Assembly (NCBI RefSeq): GCF_000717055.1
Contig: NZ_JNXI01000006.1
Coordinates: 1 to 64,000 of the forward strand
DNA: 64,000 nt
Direction: 5' to 3'
DNA from: Streptomyces iakyrus
GTDB taxonomy: Bacteria > Actinomycetota > Actinomycetes > Streptomycetales > Streptomycetaceae
Part shown: positions 34,319-42,773 of the stretch, piece after piece
How positions within the stretch are numbered: position 1 is the first letter of the stretch
How the letters are laid out: the number at the start of each line of letters is the position of its first letter
Notes under the pieces: generated by a model
The model's input: only the letters and a program-made list of their open reading frames with translations
Told to the model about the DNA's origin: nothing
Database searches by the model: none
Translations under genes and position numbers: made by a program

Positions 34319-36496
34319 ATGAGTGCGGAGGCCACGAATTCCGTGACCCCAGGCCCGATGCCGGGCGCGGTGTCAGGACCGGTGACGCCGACAGCCCCCC
34401 GCAGAAAGGCCCGCCCCCGGATCGACCTGCGCCGCCTCGGCCGCGCGGCCCTGCTGGGCCCCGCCGCCCGTGGCCGGCTGCCCGACGCCATCAGCCACGT
34501 CGTCGAGGCGCACCGCGCCCACCACCCCGACGCGGACCTCGAACCCCTGCGCCACGCCTACGTCCTGGCCGAGTCCTCGCACCGCGGCCAGATGCGCAAG
34601 AGCGGTGAGCCGTACATCACGCACCCGCTCGCCGTGACCCTCATCCTGGCCGAACTCGGCGCCGAGACCACGACGTTGACCGCGTCCCTGCTGCACGACA
34701 CCGTCGAGGACACGGACGTGACGCTCGACCAGGTCCGCGACCAGTTCGGCGAGGAGGTCCGCTACCTCGTCGACGGCGTGACCAAACTGGAGAAGGTCGA
34801 CTACGGCGCCGCCGCCGAGCCCGAGACCTTCCGCAAGATGCTCGTCGCCACCGGCAACGACGTCCGCGTCATGTCGATCAAACTCGCCGACCGGCTGCAC
34901 AACATGCGCACCCTCGGAGTCATGCGCCCCGAGAAGCAGGAGCGCATCGCCAAGGTGACACGTGACGTGCTCATCCCGCTCGCCGAACGGCTCGGCGTCC
35001 AGGCGCTCAAGACCGAACTGGAAGACCTGGTCTTCGCGATCCTGCACCCCGAGGAGTACGCGCACACCAGGGAGCTGATCGTCCACAACGCCGCCCGCGC
35101 GGACGACCCCCTCGCCGAGGTCGCCGACGAAGTACGCGGTGTGCTGCGCGAGGCGGACATCACGGCCGAAGTCCTCATCCGGCCCCGCCACTTCGTCTCG
35201 GTGCACCGCGTCTCCCGCAAACGCGGCCGGCTCCGCGGCTCCGACTTCGGCCGCGTCCTGGTCCTGGTGAACGAGGACGCCGACTGCTACGGCGTCCTGG
35301 GCGAACTGCACACCTGCATGAAGCCGGTGGTCTCCGAGTTCAAGGACTTCATCGCCGTACCGAAGTTCAACCTCTACCAGTCGCTGCACACGGCCGTGGC
35401 GCGCGAGGACGGCCAGGTAGTCGAGGTCCTCATCCGCACGAACCAGATGCACAAGGTCGCCGAGGCCGGCGTCGTCGCCCTCGGCAACCCGTACGCGCCC
35501 GCACCCGACGACCCGGCCGACGGCGAGCGTGTCGACCCCACCCGCCCGGGCTGGCTCTCCCGGCTCCTCGACTGGCAGGAGGCGGCACCCGACCCCGACC
35601 ACTTCTGGTCCACCCTGCGCGAGGACCTCGCCCAGGACCGCGAGATCACCGTCTTCCGGCCCGACGGCGGCACGCTCGGCCTGCCCGAGGGCGCGACCTG
35701 CGTGGACGCCGCCTACGCGCAGTACGGCGAGGACGCGCACGCCTGTATCGGGGCCCGGGTGAACGGCCGTCTGGCGACGCTGAGCACCGTCCTCAAGGAC
35801 GGCGACACCGTCCAGCTCCTCATGGGCCAGGACCCGGCGTCGGAACCCTCCCGGGAGTGGCTGGAGCACGCCCACACGCCCGCGGCCCGGATCGCCATCC
35901 AGCGGTGGCTGACCGCACATCCGGTCCAGGCGGAGTCCCAGCAGCAGGGCGAGGCGCGGATCTCCGAGGACCGGACGGCTCCGCGGTCCGTCGGCGCACC
36001 TGACCCGGACGCGGCTCCGGAGCAGCCCGCCGGGCGCCCCGGCACCGGCCATGTCCTCGCCGACCTGCCCGGCGCGACCGTCCGGCTCGCCCGCTGCTGC
36101 ACGCCCGTACCGCCCGACGAGATCACCGGTTTCGCCGTACGCGGGGGAGCGGTCACCGTGCACCGCGTGGAGTGCCCCGCGGTGGCGCGTATGAAGGACG
36201 GGGGGCGCGCGGAGGTCGGCGTGCGCTGGGGAGAGACCGCCGAGTGCCGGGTCACGCTGGTCGCCGAATCGTTCGTCCGTCCCCATCTGCTGGCCGACCT
36301 CACCGAGGCCATGGCCTCCGAGGGCGCCGAGATCGTGTCGGCGACCGTCGAGCCCCCGACCCAGCAGCAGGTGCGGCACACGTACACCGTGCAACTGCCG
36401 GACGCCGGCCACCTGCCCGCCCTGATGCGGGCGATGCGCAACGTGGCCGGGGTGTACGACGTCAGCCGGGCGCAGCCGCAGCCGCAGGGCGGCTGA
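34319..36496 (+). CDS. rshA: RelA/SpoT homologue RshA
   Basis: The 725-residue protein has the long RSH layout: an HD hydrolase domain (about 75-230) with SSHRGQMRKSGEPYITHPL, LLHDTVED and DRLHNMRTL intact; a synthetase-like region (about 285-390) with CYGVLGELH, FKDFIAVPKFNLYQSLHT and EVLIRTNQMHK; a TGS domain (about 440-510); and a C-terminal ACT domain. The synthetase part is divergent: EVLIRT replaces EVQIRT and the AAHW element is lost. It resembles S. coelicolor RshA, the second RSH besides RelA. The ATG at 34319 has GGAGG six bases upstream. It likely degrades, and perhaps makes, (p)ppGpp. Confidence 0.9.
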   Translation: MSAEATNSVTPGPMPGAVSGPVTPTAPRRKARPRIDLRRLGRAALLGPAARGRLPDAISHVVEAHRAHHPDADLEPLRHAYVLAESSHRGQMRKSGEPYITHPLAVTLILAELGAETTTLTASLLHDTVEDTDVTLDQVRDQFGEEVRYLVDGVTKLEKVDYGAAAEPETFRKMLVATGNDVRVMSIKLADRLHNMRTLGVMRPEKQERIAKVTRDVLIPLAERLGVQALKTELEDLVFAILHPEEYAHTRELIVHNAARADDPLAEVADEVRGVLREADITAEVLIRPRHFVSVHRVSRKRGRLRGSDFGRVLVLVNEDADCYGVLGELHTCMKPVVSEFKDFIAVPKFNLYQSLHTAVAREDGQVVEVLIRTNQMHKVAEAGVVALGNPYAPAPDDPADGERVDPTRPGWLSRLLDWQEAAPDPDHFWSTLREDLAQDREITVFRPDGGTLGLPEGATCVDAAYAQYGEDAHACIGARVNGRLATLSTVLKDGDTVQLLMGQDPASEPSREWLEHAHTPAARIAIQRWLTAHPVQAESQQQGEARISEDRTAPRSVGAPDPDAAPEQPAGRPGTGHVLADLPGATVRLARCCTPVPPDEITGFAVRGGAVTVHRVECPAVARMKDGGRAEVGVRWGETAECRVTLVAESFVRPHLLADLTEAMASEGAEIVSATVEPPTQQQVRHTYTVQLPDAGHLPALMRAMRNVAGVYDVSRAQPQPQGG

Positions 36497-36599
36497 CGCG
36501 CCGCCGGGGCGGCACCCGGCTCAGGCCCCGGTCCCCGGTTCGGGTGGGACGAAAGCGCGCCGTCCCCGCCGCCCGCCCGCCCGCTGATAGCCGTGGGGC

Positions 36600-38096
36600 A
36601 TGATCCTGACCCCTCACAGCCAGGCCACCACCCCCACCCGTCGCCGGGCCGCGGCCGCCCTGCTTGCCTCGGCCGTCTCCGTCTGCCTCGTCGCCGCGAG
36701 CGCCCCCGTCGCCCCGCTCGGCGTCGGCGACCGCCTCTTCCCGTACCTCGGCAACCCCGGCTACGACGTGGCGTCGTACGACCTCGCTTTCACCTATCCG
36801 GGCAACAACAGCGAGCCGCTGCAGGCCGTCACCACCATCGACGCCTGGACGACCGCCGACCTGGACCGCGTCAACCTGGACTTCGCCCACGGCAAGGTCA
36901 AGTCCGTCGAGGTCGGCGGCGACCCCGCGGAATTCCGCTCCGCCGGCGAGGACCTGGTGATCACACCCGAGGACTCGGTGCCGGCCGGCACCTGGATGCG
37001 GATCACCGTGCGGCACACCAGTGATCCCGTGCCCGCCGAGGGCCGCGAGGGCGGCTGGGTGCGCACGGCCGACGGCCTCGCCATGGCCAACCAGGCCGAC
37101 GCCGCGCACCTGGTGTTCCCCTGCAACGACCACCCCTCCGACAAGGCGATGTTCACCTTCCGGGTGACCGCGCCCGACGGTCACACGGCCGTCGCGGGCG
37201 GCCTGGCCGCCGGGGTGGAGAAGTCCGGCGGGTCGACGACCTGGACCTACCGCACCCAGCACCCCATGGCCACCGAGCTCGCCCAGGTGTCCATCGGCCG
37301 CTCCACGGTGCTGCACCGCACCGGCCCGCACAGCCTGCCCGTACGGGATGTCGTCCCGACCCGCGACCGCAGGGCACTCGAACCCTGGCTGGAGAAGACC
37401 CCCGGCCAGATCGCCTGGATGGAGAGCAAGGTCGGCCGCTACCCCTTCGAGACGTACGGCCTGCTCGTGGCCGACGCCTCCACCGGTTTCGAACTGGAGA
37501 CCCAGACTCTGTCGCTCTTCGAACGGAAACTCTTCACCGAGCCGGTCTACCCTCCGTGGTACGTCGAGTCGATCATGGTCCACGAGGCGGCCCACCAGTG
37601 GTTCGGCAACAGCGTCACCCCCCGCACCTGGTCCGATCTGTGGCTCAGCGAGGGGCACGCCACCTGGTACGAGGCGCTGTACGCCGAGGAGCAGGCCGGC
37701 AAGCCGATGCGGGCCCGGATGAAGGCCGCCTACGGCGCCTCCGACCGCTGGCGCGCCGCCGGCGGGCCCCCCGCCGCCCCGAAGGCCCCCGACCCCGCCC
37801 GCAAGACCGGCCTCTTCCGGCCCAACGTCTACGACGGCGCCGCGCTCGTCCTGTACGCCCTGCGCCAGGAGATCGGCCGCCCGGCCTTCGAACGCCTGGA
37901 ACGCGCCTGGGTCGTCCGCCACCGGGACGACACGGCCACCACGGAGGACTTCGTCAAGCTCGCCTCCGAGATCTCCGGGCGTGACCTCGACGGCTTCTTC
38001 CAGGACTGGCTGTACGGAGAGAAGACCCCGCCGATGCCGGGGCACCCGGACTGGAAGCCGGAGACGTCCGCGAAGCCGCAGGACCCGGCGCAGTAG
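36600..38096 (+). CDS. Secreted M1-family (gluzincin) metallopeptidase
   Basis: The 498-residue protein starts with a signal peptide (TRRRAAAALLASAVSVCLVAA; twin-arginine-like) and has the zinc site HEAAHQWFGN with the third ligand in the SEGHA segment 19 residues later, and conserved Tyr downstream. The exopeptidase GAMEN motif is replaced by GFELE, a usual change in the short extracellular Streptomyces M1-like group. It is expected to act on peptides outside the cell. The C-terminal ERAP1-like domain is absent, in line with the short length. Confidence 0.9.
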   Translation: MILTPHSQATTPTRRRAAAALLASAVSVCLVAASAPVAPLGVGDRLFPYLGNPGYDVASYDLAFTYPGNNSEPLQAVTTIDAWTTADLDRVNLDFAHGKVKSVEVGGDPAEFRSAGEDLVITPEDSVPAGTWMRITVRHTSDPVPAEGREGGWVRTADGLAMANQADAAHLVFPCNDHPSDKAMFTFRVTAPDGHTAVAGGLAAGVEKSGGSTTWTYRTQHPMATELAQVSIGRSTVLHRTGPHSLPVRDVVPTRDRRALEPWLEKTPGQIAWMESKVGRYPFETYGLLVADASTGFELETQTLSLFERKLFTEPVYPPWYVESIMVHEAAHQWFGNSVTPRTWSDLWLSEGHATWYEALYAEEQAGKPMRARMKAAYGASDRWRAAGGPPAAPKAPDPARKTGLFRPNVYDGAALVLYALRQEIGRPAFERLERAWVVRHRDDTATTEDFVKLASEISGRDLDGFFQDWLYGEKTPPMPGHPDWKPETSAKPQDPAQ

Positions 38097-38251
38097 GCCC
38101 GAGCGGGGCGACGCCCGCCCGATAACACAGTGACGAGACGCCCCGTGCCGTGCGAACATCTTCAGGTCGGCGCGGTACGGGGTGCCGGGAATCTCCCGGA
38201 CCGCCCGCGCGTTGCACACAGTGAACGGCTTCCCATCGACGTAAGGATCCA

Positions 38252-39745
38252 ATGACCTCCTCTTCTTCCTTTTCCCAGGACTCCAAGCGCTTCGCGCACA
38301 GCCACCCCGATGGTTTTCGGGCCGATGCCCTGATGGAAGAGGACGTCGCCTGGAGCCACGAGATCGACGGAGAGCGGGACGGCGACCAGTTCGACCGCTC
38401 CGACCGCGCGGCCCTGCGCCGTGTGGCGGGCCTCTCCACCGAGCTCGAGGACGTCACCGAGGTCGAGTACCGCCAGCTCCGTCTGGAGCGGGTCGTCCTC
38501 GTCGGCGTCTGGACCTCGGGAACGGTGCAGGACGCGGAGAACTCCCTCGCGGAGCTCGCCGCCCTCGCGGAGACGGCCGGCGCGCTGGTGCTCGACGGCG
38601 TCACCCAGCGCCGCGACAAGCCCGACGCGGCCACGTACATCGGCTCCGGCAAGGCCGAGGAACTGCGCGACATCGTCGTCGAGACGGGCGCGGACACCGT
38701 CATCTGCGACGGTGAGCTCAGCCCCGGACAGCTGATCCACCTCGAGGACGTCGTCAAGGTCAAGGTCATCGACCGGACGGCCCTGATCCTGGACATCTTC
38801 GCCCAGCACGCCAAGTCCCGAGAGGGCAAGGCGCAGGTCGCTCTCGCGCAGATGCAGTACATGCTGCCGCGACTGCGCGGCTGGGGTCAGTCGCTGTCCC
38901 GGCAGATGGGCGGCGGCAAGGGCGGCGGCCTCGCCACCCGTGGTCCCGGTGAGACCAAGATCGAGACGGACCGGCGCCGGATCCGCGAGAAGATGGCGAA
39001 GATGCGCCGGGAGATCGCGGAAATGAAGACCGGCCGCGAGATCAAGCGCCAGGAGCGCAAGCGCCACAAGGTGCCGTCCGTCGCCATCGCGGGCTACACC
39101 AACGCCGGCAAGTCCTCGCTGCTCAACCGCCTCACGGGCGCGGGCGTGCTGGTCGAGAACGCCCTGTTCGCGACCCTCGACCCGACCGTGCGCCGGGCCG
39201 AGACCCCGAGCGGACGGCTGTACACCCTGGCCGACACGGTCGGGTTCGTACGCCATCTGCCCCACCACCTGGTCGAGGCGTTCCGCTCCACGATGGAGGA
39301 GGTCGGCGAGTCCGACCTGATTCTGCACGTGGTGGACGGTTCGCACCCGTTCCCGGAGGAGCAGCTGGCCGCCGTACGCGAGGTGGTCCGGGACGTCGGC
39401 GCCACCGACGTGCCCGAGATCGTCGTGATCAACAAGGCGGACGCGGCCGACCCGCTCACGCTTCAGCGTCTGCTGCGCGTCGAGAAGCGGTCCATCGCCG
39501 TCTCGGCCCGCACCGGCCAGGGCATCGAGCAACTGCTCGCGCTCATCGACAACGAGTTGCCGCGGCCCTCGGTCGAGATCGAGGCGCTCGTGCCGTACAC
39601 GCACGGCAAGCTGGTCGCCCGTGCCCACGACGAGGGCGAGGTGATCTCCGAGGAGCACACCCCGGAGGGCACCCTGCTCAAGGTGCGGGTACACGAGGAA
39701 CTGGCGGCGGAACTCACGCCGTACGTTCCCGCGCCGGCGCTCTGA
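38252..39745 (+). CDS. hflX: Ribosome-associated GTPase HflX
   Basis: The 497-residue GTPase binds the 50S subunit and can split stalled or stress-inactivated ribosomes. The N-terminal HflX domain carries GSGKAEEL and LPRLRGWGQSLSRQ plus the GGG-rich GPGETKIETDRRRI; the G domain has G1 GYTNAGKSSL, G3 DTVGFVRHLP and G4 NKAD. An N-terminal extension of about 50 residues is typical of actinobacteria. An AAGGATCC stretch precedes the ATG. A strong terminator follows. Confidence 0.96.
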   Translation: MTSSSSFSQDSKRFAHSHPDGFRADALMEEDVAWSHEIDGERDGDQFDRSDRAALRRVAGLSTELEDVTEVEYRQLRLERVVLVGVWTSGTVQDAENSLAELAALAETAGALVLDGVTQRRDKPDAATYIGSGKAEELRDIVVETGADTVICDGELSPGQLIHLEDVVKVKVIDRTALILDIFAQHAKSREGKAQVALAQMQYMLPRLRGWGQSLSRQMGGGKGGGLATRGPGETKIETDRRRIREKMAKMRREIAEMKTGREIKRQERKRHKVPSVAIAGYTNAGKSSLLNRLTGAGVLVENALFATLDPTVRRAETPSGRLYTLADTVGFVRHLPHHLVEAFRSTMEEVGESDLILHVVDGSHPFPEEQLAAVREVVRDVGATDVPEIVVINKADAADPLTLQRLLRVEKRSIAVSARTGQGIEQLLALIDNELPRPSVEIEALVPYTHGKLVARAHDEGEVISEEHTPEGTLLKVRVHEELAAELTPYVPAPAL

Positions 39746-39784
39746 GCACGACCCGGCAGGCGCCGTGACCTGACCCGACCGCCG

Positions 39785-39819
39785 GAAGGCCCGCCCCCGT
39801 CGCCGGGGAGCGGGCCTTC
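39785..39819. terminator. Bidirectional terminator between hflX and the protease gene
   Basis: GAAGGCCCGC and GCGGGCCTTC with extra CCCC/GGGG pairs inside form a stem of about 14 pairs between convergent gene ends (39745 and 39832). Confidence 0.85.
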
Positions 39820-39831
39820 AGCATGCACGGG

Positions 39832-41040
39832 TCACTGACCGCCGTACGTCTTGCTCATGTTCTGGTAGAGCGCCTCGGCGTCGCGTCCCAGCTGGGGGCC
39901 GGCCAGCCAGGTGTTGTCGGCCGGGCCGATCGAGGTGTTGGAGACCAGCACCGACTTGCCGTTCACGACCCGGAACCAGCCGCCGCCGGACGAACCGCCG
40001 GTCATGTCACAGCCGATGCGGTACATCGTCGGCAGGGAGGGACTGAGCGAGAACCGGCCGGGGATGTCGATGCACTTGAACATCTTTTCGCCGTTGTAGG
40101 GCGGCGCGGCCGGGTAGCCCCAGGCACCCATCTTCGCGGCCTCGGCCGCGGACGGGGCCGAGAAGTCCACGTCCAGCGCGGCGCCTACCGTCTCCTCCAG
40201 GGACTTGGCGCCCTGCTCCGGCTTCACGTGCAGCACGGCATAGTCGTACGCGGCCCCGTCACCGCCGCTCTCCGAACCGCCCTGGATCCACTGGTTCGAG
40301 GTCGAGGCCCAGTTCGCCCACCAGTTGCCGTAGGGGGCGACCTCGGCCGGGTTCGCGTTGCCGATCTCCGCCTCGGACTTGCCGAGGTCGTTGTAGGCCG
40401 GGACGAACATGATGTTGCGGTACCAGCCGCCGTTGCCGCCGGCGTGCACGCAGTGGCCCGCCGTCCACACCAGGTTGGACTTGCCCGGGTGGTTGACGTC
40501 CTTGACGACCGTGCCGGAGCAGACGGCCGGGCCGTCGGGGGAGTCGAAGAAGACCTTGCCGACCGGCGCCGCGTTGCGGTGGTACGGCGTCTTCTCCGCC
40601 TGCGCCCGGACCGGAGCCGGATCCGGGTCGCTGACGCCCTGGCCGGCCGCCGCGTCCTTGGTCGTGACCGTCTTGTCGGCCTCCTCGGCGGACTGCATCC
40701 GCTCCGGCTTCCAGAGGCCCTCGATCACCGGGTTGACGAAGTCCTTGGCGTCACTGAGCCACTTGTCCTTGTCCCAGTCCTTCCAACCGCCGTCCTTCCA
40801 GCGGTCGACATCGATCCCGTGCTCCTTGAGCTTGCCCGCGAGATCGGCCGGGATCTTGACCTTGCCGCCGCCGCTGCCGTCCGCGGCTGCCTGCGAGGAG
40901 GTGGCGTCGGGCTTGTCGCTCGCCGAGTCCGCCGAACCGCCGCAGGCGGTCGCGGTGAGCGCCAGCGCGGCGACGAGTCCGGTGGCGGCGAGGACGGTGC
41001 GCGGCCCGCGCCTGGGTGCGGGCGTACGTGTGGAACGCAT
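39832..41040 (-). CDS. Secreted trypsin-fold serine peptidase, putative lipoprotein (paralogue 1)
   Basis: The 402-residue protein has an N-terminal signal ending in the lipobox LTATACGG, a 120-residue region with a conserved Trp-rich segment (DRWKDGGWKDWDKDKW), then a trypsin-like domain. His lies in WTAGHC, Asp in YDYAVLHV and Ser in MTGGSSGGGW, so the triad is complete. It is expected to be a membrane-anchored extracellular endopeptidase of the S1/glutamyl-endopeptidase-like group. It shares about half its residues with the next gene by eye, so the pair arose by tandem duplication. A hexanucleotide repeat lies 33 bp before its start. Confidence 0.88.
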   Translation of the reverse strand: MRSTRTPAPRRGPRTVLAATGLVAALALTATACGGSADSASDKPDATSSQAAADGSGGGKVKIPADLAGKLKEHGIDVDRWKDGGWKDWDKDKWLSDAKDFVNPVIEGLWKPERMQSAEEADKTVTTKDAAAGQGVSDPDPAPVRAQAEKTPYHRNAAPVGKVFFDSPDGPAVCSGTVVKDVNHPGKSNLVWTAGHCVHAGGNGGWYRNIMFVPAYNDLGKSEAEIGNANPAEVAPYGNWWANWASTSNQWIQGGSESGGDGAAYDYAVLHVKPEQGAKSLEETVGAALDVDFSAPSAAEAAKMGAWGYPAAPPYNGEKMFKCIDIPGRFSLSPSLPTMYRIGCDMTGGSSGGGWFRVVNGKSVLVSNTSIGPADNTWLAGPQLGRDAEALYQNMSKTYGGQ

Positions 41041-41072
41041 GGTGCGATGACCCCCGTTGTGCGTACGTATGT

Positions 41073-41108
41073 GGTGCTGGTGCTGGTGCTGGTGCTGGTG
41101 CTGGTGCC
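41073..41108. repeat. Hexanucleotide microsatellite (GGTGCT)5-GGTGCC
   Basis: Five perfect GGTGCT units and one variant GGTGCC stand in the 5' region of the protease gene that starts at 41040, so changes in copy number would alter its promoter or leader. Confidence 0.9.
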
Positions 41109-41264
41109 GGGCGGGCGCTACGTGGGCATGTCATGGACCTGGGTGTGTTCGGTGGGTCCGCGCGACACCCCACTATGCCCGGGGAGTTGAGGGCGTACCG
41201 GGGTGGGGCGGTGAAGGTTTCCGCGGGGTGTGCCGCCCCACCGGCGGCGCCGTTCAGCAGGCCG

Positions 41265-42488
41265 TCACCGGTCGGCGAACTTCTTGCTGACCGAGTCGTA
41301 CACGCCCTTGGCCACGCCGCCCAGGCGCGGCCCGGCCAGCCAGCCCGACGTCACCGGGCCGATGGAGGTGTTGGACACCAGCGCCGGCTTGCCGTCCGAG
41401 CCGGTCGCGACCCAGCCGCCGCCCGACGAACCGCCGGTCATGGTGCAGCCGATGCGGTACATCGTCGGATCCGACGCGGTGACCGACAGCCGTCCGGGCC
41501 GGTCCTCGCACCGGTACAGCTTCTGCCCGTCGTAGGGTGGCGCGGCCGGGTAGCCGATCGCCGTGAGGCTCTTCACCTGCGGCACCGCGGGCGCCTTGAA
41601 GTCGACCGGCAGCGCCGAACCGACCATCTCCTCCAGCGACTTGCCGCCGCTGCCCTTCTCCGGCGTCACATGGATGACCGCGAAGTCGTACGGCGCGCCG
41701 TCGCCGCCCGTCGAACCGCCCTGCTCGATCCACTGGTCCGAGGTCTGCGCCCAGTCGCCCCACCAGACACCGTAGGGAGCGACGTCCTCACGGGTGACGT
41801 TCTCCAGCTCCTCCACCGGCCTGCCGTCGTCGTTGTACGACGGCACGAACGCGATGTTGCGGTACCAGCCGCCCTTCTTGCCCGCGTGCACGCAGTGACC
41901 CGCCGTCCACACCAGGTTGGACTTGCCGGGGTGGGCCGGGTCCTTCACCACGGTCGCCGAGCAGACGGCCGAGCCCTTGGGGGAGTCGAAGAACACCTTC
42001 CCGGCCGTCGGGGCGTTGGCGTGGTACGACGGCGGCACGGCCTGCGCCTCGACCGGCTCGGGCGTCGGGTCGGTCACACCCTGGTCTCCGGAGAGGTCGC
42101 TCTCGTCGACGCCCTGGTCGGGCTCCTCGGCCTCCCGCATCCGGTCCGGGTTCCAGAGCCCCTCGATGATCGGGTTGATGTACTCGTGGGCCTCGCGCAG
42201 CCAGTCGTCCCGGTCCCAGTTCTTCCAGGCGCCGTTCTTCCACTTGTCGACGTCGATCCCGTGCTCGCGCAGCCGGTCCCTGATGTCGTCCGGGATCCTG
42301 AGCTTGCCGTCGTCGGAAGCGGTGGCCGACGCGGAGGCTTCACCGCCCGCCGCGGCGTCGCCCGACTCGCAGGCGGTGGCGGTGAGCGCGAGCGCCGAGA
42401 CGAGGGCCACGGCGGCCAGTACGGGGGAATTCCTGCGGCCCGCCCTCCCCTCTCGGCTGGCATGGGACGACGGCCGTATGGATCGCAT
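41265..42488 (-). CDS. Secreted trypsin-fold serine peptidase, putative lipoprotein (paralogue 2)
   Basis: The 407-residue protein repeats the layout of its neighbour: signal with lipobox LTATACES, the Trp-rich segment DKWKNGAWKNWDRDDW, and a trypsin-like domain with WTAGHC, YDFAVIHV and MTGGSSGGGW. The start at 42488 has GGGGGAG eight bases upstream. It lies 224 bp upstream of paralogue 1 on the same strand. The role of the N-terminal region, which could be a propeptide, is unknown. Confidence 0.88.
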   Translation of the reverse strand: MRSIRPSSHASREGRAGRRNSPVLAAVALVSALALTATACESGDAAAGGEASASATASDDGKLRIPDDIRDRLREHGIDVDKWKNGAWKNWDRDDWLREAHEYINPIIEGLWNPDRMREAEEPDQGVDESDLSGDQGVTDPTPEPVEAQAVPPSYHANAPTAGKVFFDSPKGSAVCSATVVKDPAHPGKSNLVWTAGHCVHAGKKGGWYRNIAFVPSYNDDGRPVEELENVTREDVAPYGVWWGDWAQTSDQWIEQGGSTGGDGAPYDFAVIHVTPEKGSGGKSLEEMVGSALPVDFKAPAVPQVKSLTAIGYPAAPPYDGQKLYRCEDRPGRLSVTASDPTMYRIGCTMTGGSSGGGWVATGSDGKPALVSNTSIGPVTSGWLAGPRLGGVAKGVYDSVSKKFADR

Positions 42489-42773
42489 GATCTGACTCCC
42501 CCTGATACGGAACGAACGTGGACCGACCGGTGCCTCGGCCCCGATTCCCGCTGTCACACGGGCGGTTCGGGGACCGCACGGTGTCCGGGAACGGCACCAC
42601 ACACTATGCGGTGGCTGTCGGGGCGATCCGACGGGTCCGCAACAGTTCCGTTACGGAAAGGATCTTGAGGCAACCCGTAACCAGGTGAGTGATCCGCGGT
42701 TGGTAGCGGTGGGGGGGCCTGCTGTCTGTGCACGGTCCCCTGTGCCCGTGCCCAGTGGGAGGTCAGGGAAATC
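42489..42773. other. Intergenic region upstream of the siderophore locus, with a palindrome
   Basis: This divergent promoter region has a perfect inverted repeat TTCCG-TTA-CGGAA at 42646-42658 and a G-run near 42709. No convincing iron box (DmdR/IdeR type) is seen and no gene. Confidence 0.5.
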
